64,000 nucleotides of DNA from Martinezella tropici (lineage in GTDB: Bacteria > Pseudomonadota > Alphaproteobacteria > Rhizobiales > Rhizobiaceae), in contig JUHI01000028.1 of the NCBI GenBank assembly GCA_000799755.1, forward strand, positions 1 through 64,000, given 5' to 3'. The position numbers and the translations under genes are program-made. Positions 17,567 through 26,708 of this stretch are shown one piece after another. Positions within the stretch are counted from its first letter, which is position 1. Each line of letters starts with the position of its first letter. The notes beneath the pieces are model-generated. The model saw only the letters and a program-made list of their open reading frames with translations. It had not been told where the DNA came from and did no database searches.

Positions 17567-19528
17567 TCAGCAGTCGAGTTCGAGATCACCGCGGGGCACC
17601 CCAAGACACAGAAGTGCCTGGTTGATGGAAAGCAACGGCACGTCATCCCCGAGATGAACAACGACGCCGTTGATGACGTTCTGGATGCAGGACTGACAGT
17701 CCCCGAGCCGGCATGAATAGGCAACGTGGATATCGTGGTTGAGTGCAAGGTCAAGCAACGTGCCTTCGCTCGGCGACCATGTCACCGACTTCCCGGATCT
17801 GGCAAAGGTAACCTTGCTGCCAGGAAGGGCATCCTTGCCTGAAAGATCGAGCACCGGGCTCGATGAGGTTTCGAATACCTCGTAGCGGATGGATCCCGGA
17901 TCCGCACCACTTGCAATCAGTCCATCGCGAAGTGACGTCATAAATATGTCGGGTCCGCAGATATAGAAGTCGGCCGCATCGACTGGAAGTAGCCCAGAAA
18001 TCAGATCGGCATCTACCCGGCCTACGAAGTCACAGAGATCTCCTTCACGTGGTCGCGAATAGCAGCTGACCAGCTTGAGGTTGCCATTTTTGGCTTGGGC
18101 GGCGATGGCACGCACCTCTTTCTCGAACAAGTGATAGTCCGCGCAACGGGCAGCGTGAATGAACCAAACCTCTCGACCGCCTTCTTCCATTGCCAGTGCC
18201 TCCAGCATGGGAAGAAGGGGCGTGACGCCAACACCGGCGCTGACCAGCACGATCCTGCGGCCTGGCAGACTCGACAAGACGAAGCGCCCGGCTGGAACGC
18301 CGACTTGCAGTTCCATCCCTGGTTGGATCGTATCGTGCAGGAGATCCGATACGCCGCCGCACCCAAGGCGTCGCACGGAAATCCGCAAGCTCTGGCCATC
18401 AGAGCGGCGGGATACGGAATAGGAGCGTTGCCGCCGCGCACCCGAGGCGGCAGGTACGGACACCGTTACGTATTGCCCTGGAAGAGCAAGACCTATCGGC
18501 GCGTTGTCGCAAGGCTCCAGAATGAACGACGTGACGTCGGGACTCTCAACGTGGCGCTCGGTGCAAATGAATCGTCGCTTTCCTGACCAGAAGCTGCGAC
18601 GGTCCTGTTGCCAAATGCGCGACCGTGACAATGCCGCGGAACAATGGAAGAATACCTCGCGTGGCGCGATTCTTAGCGTGTTCGTTTGCTGTTCTAGGCG
18701 ACCGTTTATCCGGAGCAACTCGTTCTGGCCCGGTATTATCGTCAGGAGCGCGCACTCCCCTTCCCGCACCGTAACCATGTCGCTCGGCATGCGTAGCCGG
18801 TAGGCATGCTCATTGTCGAAGGGAATGACTGTTAGCGGCGCTTCAGCCGTGATGTCGATTGTTATATCCGCGTTCTCGCCTTCGCGGGCCAAGACGGTGA
18901 AGATCGCACCCTCCATGAAGCGCAGCGCCCCTGGCCCCGCGAAACCGCTGATCTTCTGGTCGACGCCTTCTATCGGGGGACCGTAGATGTCGCGCACGCC
19001 AGCCGCCTTGAGATCTCTTTCTTCAGCCATGCTTCTTGCAACCGGAAAAAAGCCTTTGGCAGCTTGCGCTATCTTATCACCGTTGATGACAGCGCCGAGA
19101 TCGAGCGGCGGCAGGCGCCGCGATGGATCAATCCAGAAATCTGCTTGGTCAAAAGCCGGGGTTTCAACGAATTCGAGCGAGCTCGGTGTCAAGACGAGCA
19201 CGCTGATCGGCGGGCTTTCATCGACTGGAAAACGAAGCAGGTCCTCAGCGAGAAACGAGACTGTCGCATCCGCGCCGACACGTAGGAAGCGGGCGCATCT
19301 CCGGTTCAAGATCACTAAAGCCACGCGCCGGTTGGCAAGGATGTTGCCGATCGTGTCGAGCCGTCGATTTCCATTGTAGTCGGGAAGGAGAAGCGTCCCG
19401 CTTTCGGTGACCTTGAGGACGCTCGGTTGCCCGCCCCTGGGTGAAACATCCATCGCACCTTCAGCATTACGGGACGCGATGAAAAGGAGCGTCGAATTCT
19501 CGATGAACCGGCGTATGTCTGCATCCAT
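17567..19528 (-). CDS. PPOX-type flavoprotein fused to ferredoxin reductase and 2Fe-2S domain
   Basis: A 653-residue fusion. Residues 1-130 are a PPOX-like FMN-binding split barrel (FIASRNAEGAMDVSPRGGQP, GNRRLDTIGNILANRRVAL). Around residues 205-290 a second barrel-like segment follows (LRFMEGAIFTVLAREGENAD). Residues 325-560 are a ferredoxin-reductase unit with the FAD motif RQRSYSVSR, GVGVTPLLPML and YICGPDIF. The last 90 residues are a plant-type 2Fe-2S domain with Cys at about 606, 611, 614 and 641 (CRLGDCQSC). It would pass electrons from NAD(P)H through FAD to 2Fe-2S and on to a partner. It ends the large minus-strand nucleoside operon, so it may serve the monooxygenase encoded upstream; that is inference. 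Confidence 0.85.
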   Translation of the reverse strand: MDADIRRFIENSTLLFIASRNAEGAMDVSPRGGQPSVLKVTESGTLLLPDYNGNRRLDTIGNILANRRVALVILNRRCARFLRVGADATVSFLAEDLLRFPVDESPPISVLVLTPSSLEFVETPAFDQADFWIDPSRRLPPLDLGAVINGDKIAQAAKGFFPVARSMAEERDLKAAGVRDIYGPPIEGVDQKISGFAGPGALRFMEGAIFTVLAREGENADITIDITAEAPLTVIPFDNEHAYRLRMPSDMVTVREGECALLTIIPGQNELLRINGRLEQQTNTLRIAPREVFFHCSAALSRSRIWQQDRRSFWSGKRRFICTERHVESPDVTSFILEPCDNAPIGLALPGQYVTVSVPAASGARRQRSYSVSRRSDGQSLRISVRRLGCGGVSDLLHDTIQPGMELQVGVPAGRFVLSSLPGRRIVLVSAGVGVTPLLPMLEALAMEEGGREVWFIHAARCADYHLFEKEVRAIAAQAKNGNLKLVSCYSRPREGDLCDFVGRVDADLISGLLPVDAADFYICGPDIFMTSLRDGLIASGADPGSIRYEVFETSSSPVLDLSGKDALPGSKVTFARSGKSVTWSPSEGTLLDLALNHDIHVAYSCRLGDCQSCIQNVINGVVVHLGDDVPLLSINQALLCLGVPRGDLELDC

Positions 19529-19619
19529 GTCAAGTTTCCTTGTAGAGCCGCTAGCAACGAGGCGATGACCGATCCCGCCTCACGCGAACGAGAGACCGGC
19601 ATGCGGCATGTGTTTTGGA

Positions 19620-20531
19620 TCAGGCGAACTTATTTTTTGCCAGCAGGCCAAGCACGTCGAACCTGAGGGGGATGGAAGGCTGCGCACCCGCCCGCAGACA
19701 TGCGACGCTCGCTGCGACGACCGCGATCCCTGCCGCCTCTTTCAGCGAGCGACCACAATCAAGTTCAGCCGCGAAATATCCGCAGAAAGTATCGCCGGCG
19801 CCGACCGTATCGATCGGCTGGATTACGGGAGCTGCGACCTCAAAATACTCCATGGGTGTTGAGACAACCACGCCCCCCGCGCCTCTTGTCACGACGAGTG
19901 TCTGATCATTACGACCGCTCCACTCCCGCATTGCATCGGGGTCGTCTGCGCCGTTGCTCAACTTTGCCCATTCGTGCTGGTTTGCGATGATGATATCAGC
20001 CAGCCGTGACAACTCCGCAGACGTTACATCAAAGGGTGAAACGTTAAGAATCGTCCTGACGCCGTGAAGCCTAGCAAGCTCCAGCGCTGCCTTGTTCGTT
20101 TCGAATGGGATCTCCTGCTGGAAGACGAGAAGGCCACGCTTCGCACTGGCGCTGGCACTGGCAACGGCGGCGGCGGCCATGTCGACATCGACAAGCCCGT
20201 TGGCGCCGGCGGTTATCACAATGCAATTTTCGCCATGTCGATCGACATATATGTTCGCTGAGCCGGTTTCCTCCCGAACAACGGCGATGTCCAAGATCGG
20301 CACGTCTGCCTCGACTAGTTCGGCAAGCGCCCTCTCGGCGAGTGTGTCACTACCTACGGCACCGAAGAAGCTGACGTCTCCACCGGCCCGCTTTGCCGCA
20401 AGCGCTTGATTGGCACCCTTACCGCCACCGAAATACTGTCTATTGTGCGCATGGATGGTCTCGCCAGCCAGCGGCAAGCTATCCACCTCAAGGCGAATGT
20501 CGAGATTGATGGATCCCAAGACAACAATCAT
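19620..20531 (-). CDS. rbsK: Ribokinase
   Basis: A 303-residue PfkB-family kinase starting at the ATG at 20529-20531, seven bases after the dihydropyrimidinase-like stop. It opens IVVLGSINLDIRLEVDSLPLAGETIHA, followed by YFGGGKGANQALAAKRAGG, the ribokinase sugar-binding signature. The anion hole and catalytic base are in TVGAGDTFCGYFAAEL. It would phosphorylate ribose to ribose 5-phosphate, which fits the two nucleoside hydrolases in the same operon that release ribose from nucleosides. PfkB kinases vary in sugar, so the ribose assignment rests partly on context. Confidence 0.9.
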   Translation of the reverse strand: MIVVLGSINLDIRLEVDSLPLAGETIHAHNRQYFGGGKGANQALAAKRAGGDVSFFGAVGSDTLAERALAELVEADVPILDIAVVREETGSANIYVDRHGENCIVITAGANGLVDVDMAAAAVASASASAKRGLLVFQQEIPFETNKAALELARLHGVRTILNVSPFDVTSAELSRLADIIIANQHEWAKLSNGADDPDAMREWSGRNDQTLVVTRGAGGVVVSTPMEYFEVAAPVIQPIDTVGAGDTFCGYFAAELDCGRSLKEAAGIAVVAASVACLRAGAQPSIPLRFDVLGLLAKNKFA

Positions 20532-20538
20532 GAAACAC

Positions 20539-21951
20539 CTAAATCCGTCCAGCGGCATCGCGGGTAAGAAATTGGCCGAAGCCCCTTTCCACGAGTGCCA
20601 CACCCTCATCGAAGATGACTTTACCGCGTAGGATGGTCGTCACCGGCCAGCCCCTTACCTCCATGCCTTCGTAAGGCGTGTAGTCACTGCCATGGTGCAT
20701 GAGCGATTGCGTCATCGTCACCTTCCTACTCGGATCCCAGAGCGTAATATCGGCATCCGACCCGATCGCGATTGTCCCCTTCGCCGGATACATGCCGAAC
20801 AGTTTGGCGTGGTTGGTCGACGTAAGCTCTACAAATCGCTGCAGCGAAATACGACCCTTGGTGACGCCTTCAGAAAATAGGATCGGCATGCGGGCGGCAA
20901 CACCCGGAATGCCGTTCGGGACCCAGCGAAACGATGTTTTGCTCTTCGGATTGGACTTGCCCGCCGTGTCTTCGTAGCGGAATGGGCAATGGTCCGAGGA
21001 AAAGGTCTGGAAGGTGCCGTTGACGATGCCTCGCCAGATGGCCTCCTGCGAGGCGCGATCGCGCGGCGGCGGCGAGCAGACGTATTTCGTGCCCGCATGG
21101 TCCATGTTGAGACCCTTCAGGTGATCCGCCGTAAGCACGAGATATTGCGGGCAGGTCTCCGCATAGACCCTGATGCCCTTGGATCGCGCCCATTCGATCT
21201 GCTCCATCGCCTCCCCGCCCGAAACGTGGACGATCATGACGGGGACGTCGACCAATTCAGCATGGGCAATGGCGCGATGGGTGGCCTCCCGCTCGACCAG
21301 CTGGGGGCGAGACGCAGCGTGATAATAGGGAGCGGTCTTGCCGGCCTGCTCAAGCTTGTCGGTCATAAATTTGATCTGGTCGTAACCTTCGGCATGGATC
21401 ATGACCATCGCGCCATACTGCCGGGCGATGCTCAAAACCTCCAGGATCTCGCGGTCCTTGAGCACGAGGTCGTCGTAGGTCATGAAGATCTTCACGGAGG
21501 TATAGCCGTCGGCAATCAAGGCCGGGAGTTCCTGACCCAGCACCGCCGGCGTCGGATCACTTATGATCAGGTGAAATCCGTAGTCGAGCAGCGAGTTGCC
21601 AGCAGCCTTGACATGATAATCGGCAACCGCCTCGCGCAGCGACTGGCCCTTCCTCTGCAGGGCATAGGGCACGATGCAGGTATTGCCGCCTGCCGCCGCA
21701 CTGCGGCTGCCGGTCTCGAAACCGTCGGCCATGACGATCCCCTCGCCTTGGTACTGGTCGAGATGAACATGGCTATCGATGCCACCGGGAAGCACGAGGA
21801 GGCCCGTTGCATCGATCTCGTCGGTGCCGCGCGGCAGGTCGCGTGCGAGCGCGACAACCTTGGCGCCTGCTATCCCGATGTCGCAGGAGAAAATATCTGC
21901 CGCCGTGGCGACCGTTCCGCCCCGAATGACAAGATCGAATTGCGGCTCCAT
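20539..21951 (-). CDS. hydA: Dihydropyrimidinase/hydantoinase-family cyclic amidohydrolase
   Basis: A 470-residue amidohydrolase. The metal site is intact: HVHLD near residue 61, SVKIFMTYDD with the lysine that is carbamylated, MVMIHAEGYD, MIVHVSGGEA, and FSSDHCPF with the aspartate. The family opens cyclic amides such as dihydrouracil, dihydrothymine or hydantoin. The ATG directly follows the TAA of the flavin reductase, so translation is coupled. The window holds no dihydropyrimidine dehydrogenase and no N-carbamoyl amidase, so the usual reductive pyrimidine route is incomplete here and another ring may be the substrate. Confidence 0.9.
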   Translation of the reverse strand: MEPQFDLVIRGGTVATAADIFSCDIGIAGAKVVALARDLPRGTDEIDATGLLVLPGGIDSHVHLDQYQGEGIVMADGFETGSRSAAAGGNTCIVPYALQRKGQSLREAVADYHVKAAGNSLLDYGFHLIISDPTPAVLGQELPALIADGYTSVKIFMTYDDLVLKDREILEVLSIARQYGAMVMIHAEGYDQIKFMTDKLEQAGKTAPYYHAASRPQLVEREATHRAIAHAELVDVPVMIVHVSGGEAMEQIEWARSKGIRVYAETCPQYLVLTADHLKGLNMDHAGTKYVCSPPPRDRASQEAIWRGIVNGTFQTFSSDHCPFRYEDTAGKSNPKSKTSFRWVPNGIPGVAARMPILFSEGVTKGRISLQRFVELTSTNHAKLFGMYPAKGTIAIGSDADITLWDPSRKVTMTQSLMHHGSDYTPYEGMEVRGWPVTTILRGKVIFDEGVALVERGFGQFLTRDAAGRI

Positions 21952-22485
21952 TTAGGGCTCCTCGTGTAGCTCGTGATATTGCCGGTTCAGATAGATCAGG
22001 CTGGTCACCCGCGCGTTGTTTTTGATCGCCAGCACTTCGGCGATCATGATCGTATGGGTGTTGACCTCCAGCGCCTGGACGATCCGGCAGTCGAAGGACA
22101 CGATCGCATCGCGCAGCACAGGTGAGCCAGTTTCCAGGACCACCCAGCTGCCATGCCGAAAGCGGTCTTCCATCTCCAGCTTCCCGACTCCGGAAAACAC
22201 GCCAGAGAGCCCCTGCTGGCCGGCCGACAGTGTGTTGACACAGAAGACGCCATTCTGTCTGAACGGTTGGTTCTGCAGGCTGCCACGGTTCATGCAGACG
22301 AGCAGAGATGGGGGCGTATCACTGATGCTGCAGACGGCGGTCGCGGTGAAGCCAAACCGGCCCATTGGTCCATTGGATGTGACGATGTTGACGGCCGCAC
22401 CGAGACGGCTCATGCCGTCCCGGAATGCCTGCAGGGAAACCGTCACGTCCTCGTGCAGTTCGGTAAAATGGCCGGATCGGGACAT
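21952..22485 (-). CDS. Flavin reductase of the HpaC/RutF type
   Basis: A 177-residue protein starting at the ATG at 22483-22485, five bases after the monooxygenase stop. The pattern is that of FMN/FAD reductase split barrels: FRDGMSRLGAAVNIVTSNGP, then GFTATAVCSISDTPPSLLVC, NQPFRQNGVFCVNTL, and HTIMIAEVLAI near the end. Such proteins supply reduced flavin to a two-component monooxygenase. The gene directly upstream encodes a StyA-type monooxygenase, so the pair forms a two-component system. Upstream frame extension to 22716 overlaps the monooxygenase gene and is not used. Confidence 0.87.
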   Translation of the reverse strand: MSRSGHFTELHEDVTVSLQAFRDGMSRLGAAVNIVTSNGPMGRFGFTATAVCSISDTPPSLLVCMNRGSLQNQPFRQNGVFCVNTLSAGQQGLSGVFSGVGKLEMEDRFRHGSWVVLETGSPVLRDAIVSFDCRIVQALEVNTHTIMIAEVLAIKNNARVTSLIYLNRQYHELHEEP

Positions 22486-22490
22486 CGCCG

Positions 22491-23780
22491 TCAGTATCCC
22501 GGCTGGGTGATGCCGTAACGCGCTGCGAAGGCCTTGGCGACGTTGATATCGGTCAGGGCCGGCACAATGCTTTCGGGATGCGGGAAGCCGTAATAATAGG
22601 CGTCCGCGGCACGCTCGTCGGCTCGTGCTGTGTCGAGCACGATCTGCGTCGCCTCCGAGGCCGGCTCCAGAAAAATGCGCGTGAGATCGCAACCGCCGCG
22701 GCCGTATTTCTCCCACATGCCAAGATTGACTTCCGTCATCCAGATCTCGTCGAAGGCCGCGTCGCCATGGCGGGCGATCTCCTGGGCGAGGTATTTGGCA
22801 CTACGGCTGGCGAAGTTGCCACCCTGGCCACAGATCGGGTCGAAGGTGATCGCGGTATCGCCAACAGGCATGATCAGTCCACCGGACGGGAGCCGCCCAA
22901 AGGCCTTGCGAACGGTTGGCGGAAACCGGCCGACAAGCCAGCCATGCGGATCCTCGTCGACATATTCCATGTCGTCGACCATGTCATGTTCCCAAGGCGC
23001 GAACTCGCGGATGATGTTGCGCGCATGTTCGGTCACTTCCTGCCCCGAGGCCGAGCCGGCGAACCGGTCCATGCGGCTTCCTTCGCGCGCTTCGAAGAGG
23101 ATCCCGTAGGTCGGACCGGACGTCTTGTGGTTGTACGGAACCCAGAAATACTCACCGGAATCGGCGAAGAAATCAAACTTTGTCGAACTGTAGGGCGTAC
23201 GCCCGGAAAACCACTCGCGCACATGGCGGCCGGACTTGCTGCGCACGATGGTCATAGCCAGGTTTCGCTGTGGACGGTCATAGACGCTCCGATGCGGATC
23301 GCGCGGAATGAGCCTGCCGAGATCCGCCTTGCCTGCGGCCAGAACAGTGAGGTCATTGTCCAACGCGATCCTGTCAGCGCGTTCCGGAGTAACGCTTTCA
23401 ATCACCAGCGTGCCGCCAACGCTTTCGAAATCCTCGAGCCAGCGATGTATACGCATGCGCTGGTCTATTGCGCCGCCGCTGCGACCATATTCGATCCGGC
23501 CCTTCATGACGGTCGCCTCGGGATCGCTCGGGAAGCGGGCACTTTCGAGCAGCACCCCTTCCGCCGGGAACATGCCATCCGACCAGAAATCCATGCCGAG
23601 TTCCCGCTCGATTTCGATGACTTCGGCATAGAGGCAGGCGGTTCCGGTTGGCGCTGAATGGTGCAGCCACTGGTCCGGCGTCTTGTCGGAGTAAAGGGTG
23701 ACGTCATAGTCCTGCTTCACAAGCGTGTAGGCCAGGATGCATCCCGCCTGCCCGGAGCCGATGATCGCAATCTTTCTCAT
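22491..23780 (-). CDS. StyA-type FAD-dependent monooxygenase (styrene/indole monooxygenase family)
   Basis: A 429-residue flavoprotein. The N-terminus has the FAD dinucleotide motif IAIIGSGQAGCILAYTLVKQ followed by VTLYSDKTPDQW, as in StyA. Later landmarks are LTVLAAGKADLG, a second FAD segment LIMPVGDTAITFDPICGQGGN and a YYGFPHPES C-terminal part. StyA enzymes use reduced FAD supplied by a separate reductase to epoxidise or hydroxylate alkenes and indoles. Here the reductase gene lies immediately downstream. The operon context (nucleoside transport, nucleoside hydrolases, dihydropyrimidinase) suggests that the substrate is a heteroaromatic base or a substituent on one, not styrene; this is inference. 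Confidence 0.87.
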   Translation of the reverse strand: MRKIAIIGSGQAGCILAYTLVKQDYDVTLYSDKTPDQWLHHSAPTGTACLYAEVIEIERELGMDFWSDGMFPAEGVLLESARFPSDPEATVMKGRIEYGRSGGAIDQRMRIHRWLEDFESVGGTLVIESVTPERADRIALDNDLTVLAAGKADLGRLIPRDPHRSVYDRPQRNLAMTIVRSKSGRHVREWFSGRTPYSSTKFDFFADSGEYFWVPYNHKTSGPTYGILFEAREGSRMDRFAGSASGQEVTEHARNIIREFAPWEHDMVDDMEYVDEDPHGWLVGRFPPTVRKAFGRLPSGGLIMPVGDTAITFDPICGQGGNFASRSAKYLAQEIARHGDAAFDEIWMTEVNLGMWEKYGRGGCDLTRIFLEPASEATQIVLDTARADERAADAYYYGFPHPESIVPALTDINVAKAFAARYGITQPGY

Positions 23781-23815
23781 GCATAGTTCCCCTTATTGCG
23801 GCCTTGATGGCCTTT

Positions 23816-24799
23816 TCAGCTTGAGTTTTTAAGCCTGGTCAACCGTTCGACGGCATCGACGATCATGTCGCAGAACCTTGGATGGTCGAGCGTCATTGCA
23901 ACGCTGTGGCGGAAATCGACCTGCTCTGCGGCCGTACCCCCGAAATGACGCATGCCACCCATCTTCTCGAAGTTGCAGACGGTCATACCCCTGGTCCAGC
24001 GCCCCGAGGTTTCGACGCGTATGTCGGCCTTTTCGGTGGTGAGAATAGTGGGGTCGATCAAGGCGGCGACGCAGACTGCGTCATGGATCGCGGGATAGGC
24101 GATCTGCAGCAGGCCGCCATGCGTGGTGGCGATGAACGCCCAGATATCCAGGATGAACGTGCTAATCGAGCCTCCGATCGCGCGCACTCTGTCCTGAAGA
24201 TCCGGTGTGGCCAGTGCCTGTGTCTGCGTGAGATCCAGCCCGACCATGGTCACGTCCCAATTGGCGCGGAACACGACATCGGCGGCTTCGGCATCGGCAT
24301 AGATGTTGAACTCCGCCGTCGGCGTGATGTTGCCGCGGGTATAGGCTCCGCCCATTCCGACCACCCGCTTCACCCGCTCGACGATACGTGGTTCCTTACG
24401 GATCGCGAGCGCGATATTGGTCCAGGGACCGACCGGCACGAGCGTGACCGTTTTTGCTTCGTGCTCCATCACAGTGTCGATGATGAAGTCGACGGCATGT
24501 CGCTTGTCCAGGTCGAAGGAAGCCGGCGGCAGTTCCGGGCCGTCGAGACCGGTTTCGCCATGGATCTCGATGGCCAGAACCTGCTCGGCGACGATTGGAC
24601 CGTGCGAGCCTTTGGCCACGGGCACCTTGATGCCGTACGCGGTGCAGGTAGACAGCGCATTGCGCGTCGTGTTGTCCACATTGTGGTTGCCGGATACGGT
24701 CGTGATCCCGAGCAGGTTGATCGCCGGATTGGCCGCCGCCAGCAGGATGGCGATGGCATCGTCGTGCCCAGGATCGCAATCCAAAATGATTTTTTCCAT
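23816..24799 (-). CDS. Nucleoside hydrolase (first copy)
   Basis: A 327-residue IU-NH family enzyme. It starts KIILDCDPGHDDAIAILLAAA, the calcium-binding aspartate cluster. VPVGPWTNIALAI and GGAYTRGNITPTAEFNIYADAEAA form the substrate loop with the Asn that contacts ribose. IHDAVCVAALID gives the late active-site histidine and aspartate. The reaction is hydrolysis of the N-glycosidic bond of a ribonucleoside to base and ribose. A second, different copy lies at 30647-31621. Ribokinase is encoded further down the same operon. Confidence 0.9.
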   Translation of the reverse strand: MEKIILDCDPGHDDAIAILLAAANPAINLLGITTVSGNHNVDNTTRNALSTCTAYGIKVPVAKGSHGPIVAEQVLAIEIHGETGLDGPELPPASFDLDKRHAVDFIIDTVMEHEAKTVTLVPVGPWTNIALAIRKEPRIVERVKRVVGMGGAYTRGNITPTAEFNIYADAEAADVVFRANWDVTMVGLDLTQTQALATPDLQDRVRAIGGSISTFILDIWAFIATTHGGLLQIAYPAIHDAVCVAALIDPTILTTEKADIRVETSGRWTRGMTVCNFEKMGGMRHFGGTAAEQVDFRHSVAMTLDHPRFCDMIVDAVERLTRLKNSS

Positions 24800-24810
24800 G
24801 AGTGTTTCCT

Positions 24811-25737
24811 TTACCTATCGTTTTTTATGGTTTGGATCAGACGGTGTATCCCGTCCTTGAGCGTCACCGCCGGCTCATAACCAAGCACCCGCCGGGCGGC
24901 GTCGATGCTGAGCAAGCCGAGCGTAATGTCCTCCGGGTCGGCGCCTTCGTCGAGACGGATATCGGCGCCTGGGATTGCTGCACGGACGATCCCGGCAGCC
25001 TCGTCGATTGTCGGGTTGATGCCACCACTGAGGTTGAACACCCGCTCTAAGGGCGCCTCGACATCGAGCGCCAGGATCAGGCCGCTTGCGATGTCGTCGG
25101 CATGCACCCACTGACGCGGAAAGCCATGGCCATAGGGCAAATGCGTCGGCTTTCCCTCTAGTGCATTCTCAATCATCAGCCGCAGCACGCAGGCGGTCCT
25201 GCGCCGAGGGCCATAGACGCCGGCGATGCGCAGCACTATTGCGTCGAGATCATGCTCCTCCGCGTAGGACAGGACGATGGCCTCGCCCGCGACCTTGCTC
25301 GATGCGTAGCACTGACGCGTCAGCAGCGGATTGCTTTCCCGGATGTCGTCCTGTGGTTGGTTGCCGTAAACGGTGAGCGAAGAGCAGAATAGCAGGCGGC
25401 AAGGATGGCCGAGTGCGGTTCGTTGACGGGCGACTTCCGCCACGTCAATCGTTCCGCCAACATTGATGTTGAACAGGGCTGCCGGATTGTCGCGGCCGAG
25501 CATCGGACCGGAGACGCCACCGCAATGGATGATGGCGTCAATCCCGAAGCGGGCCGCAAGTTCGTGCAGCCGGTGCTGATCGCCGATCTCCAGAGCAAAG
25601 GCGTGGTCGGTCAGCATGGCGACGTCGGACAACGTCCTGTCCACGGCAACGACCTCGCGCCCCGCGTCGACAAGCCGTTTCACCACTTCGTAGCCGATGA
25701 GACCGTTTGCGCCCGTGACAAGGACCGACTTACGCAT
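24811..25737 (-). CDS. NAD-dependent epimerase/dehydratase family protein
   Basis: A 308-residue extended short-chain dehydrogenase. The Rossmann motif VLVTGANGLIGYEVVKRL opens it. The catalytic Tyr and Lys are in QCYASSKVAGEAI, and VYGPRRRTACVLRL and VHADDIASGLILAL follow, as in sugar epimerases and uronate dehydrogenases. Substrates of this superfamily are nucleotide sugars, uronic acids or free sugars. In this operon a sugar released from a nucleoside, or a modified sugar, is the likely substrate, but that is inference. It is 11 bases from the first nucleoside hydrolase gene. Confidence 0.83.
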   Translation of the reverse strand: MRKSVLVTGANGLIGYEVVKRLVDAGREVVAVDRTLSDVAMLTDHAFALEIGDQHRLHELAARFGIDAIIHCGGVSGPMLGRDNPAALFNINVGGTIDVAEVARQRTALGHPCRLLFCSSLTVYGNQPQDDIRESNPLLTRQCYASSKVAGEAIVLSYAEEHDLDAIVLRIAGVYGPRRRTACVLRLMIENALEGKPTHLPYGHGFPRQWVHADDIASGLILALDVEAPLERVFNLSGGINPTIDEAAGIVRAAIPGADIRLDEGADPEDITLGLLSIDAARRVLGYEPAVTLKDGIHRLIQTIKNDR

Positions 25738-25786
25738 TTGATGTAGCTCCCACTATGTCGGCATCAGCCGAACTGATGTTCCAGAA

Positions 25787-26707
25787 TCAGGCGACGTAGA
25801 AATTCCAGCTGCCGTGCTTGTTTCGTGCCCGCGCGCTGCGGATACCAACGACGACCAGAGCCAGGATGGTGACGACATAGGGGATGAGCTGCAACAACTG
25901 TGGCGCGATCCCGGTTACCTCCGGAAGACGGATCGACAGCGCCGAGGCAAGACCGAACAGCAACGCGATGACCGCCGTTGCGAAGGGATTGCCCTTGGCA
26001 AAGATGATGGCGGCAATGGCGATCAAGCCCCGGTCATTGGTCATCTGCTTGGCGAAGAGCGATACATAGCCGAGCGACAGATAGGCACCTGCAAGCCCAC
26101 AGAAAAAGCCTGACGCAAGCATCGTCTCGATCTTGATGCGATCGACATTGACGCCCGCAGCGGCGGCCGCCGCCTCAGCTTCGCCGACGACGCGCACCCT
26201 GAGGCCCCAGCGCGTCTTGTAGAGCACCCAGTAGACTGCTGGGACGGCCAAGTAGGCGACGTAAACCAGTAGAGTATGCCCGCTGACGACCGGGCCTATG
26301 AAGGGAATATCCTTGATGAACGGAATATCGATCGACGGGAACGTCGGGATCTGGTTCGACGTAAACATGCCATCCTGGCCAAAAATACCTTCGAGAAGCA
26401 GCGCCGTCAGGCCATATGCAATGAACGTCACGGCAATGCCAGCAATGAAGATATGCGCCTTGAACCGCAAATTGAATGTGACCAGCAGCGCCGCCAGCAG
26501 CATCGAACAGACAACCGCCGCAAGTATGCCAACGGTCAGGCTGCCGGTTGCATAGGCGAAAGACACGGCCGCGAAGGCTGCGATGATCATGAAGCCATCG
26601 AGCGCGATGTTGAGAATTCCGGCCTGAAAGGTGAGCAGCCCACCGAGCGCGGCGAGTACCAGCGGCGCGGAGATGCGCAGGGCGGAAAAGGCGAGTTCCT
26701 CGATCAT
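25787..26707 (-). CDS. Nucleoside ABC transporter permease (BMP-type, second permease)
   Basis: A 306-residue membrane protein of the COG1079 type with eight or so hydrophobic segments. ALGGLLTFQAGILNIALDGF at the start and AAAAAGVNVDRIKIETMLASG near the middle are characteristic; the C-terminal part has GLIAIAAIIFAKGNPFATAV. It pairs with the larger permease encoded just upstream (one base between the genes), with the double ATPase and with the BMP-family binding protein, as in the NupNOPQ/RnsABCD nucleoside importers. Confidence 0.9.
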   Translation of the reverse strand: MIEELAFSALRISAPLVLAALGGLLTFQAGILNIALDGFMIIAAFAAVSFAYATGSLTVGILAAVVCSMLLAALLVTFNLRFKAHIFIAGIAVTFIAYGLTALLLEGIFGQDGMFTSNQIPTFPSIDIPFIKDIPFIGPVVSGHTLLVYVAYLAVPAVYWVLYKTRWGLRVRVVGEAEAAAAAAGVNVDRIKIETMLASGFFCGLAGAYLSLGYVSLFAKQMTNDRGLIAIAAIIFAKGNPFATAVIALLFGLASALSIRLPEVTGIAPQLLQLIPYVVTILALVVVGIRSARARNKHGSWNFYVA

Positions 26708-26708
26708 G

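Noticed and set aside
20989..21969. 326-codon plus-strand frame
   Set aside because: It is antisense to the dihydropyrimidinase-like gene, whose metal ligands are intact.
22578..23657. 359-codon plus-strand frame
   Set aside because: It is antisense to the StyA-type gene, which has clear FAD motifs; the shadow has none.
23882..24880. 332-codon plus-strand frame
   Set aside because: It is antisense to the first nucleoside hydrolase and rich in His and Asp from codon bias.
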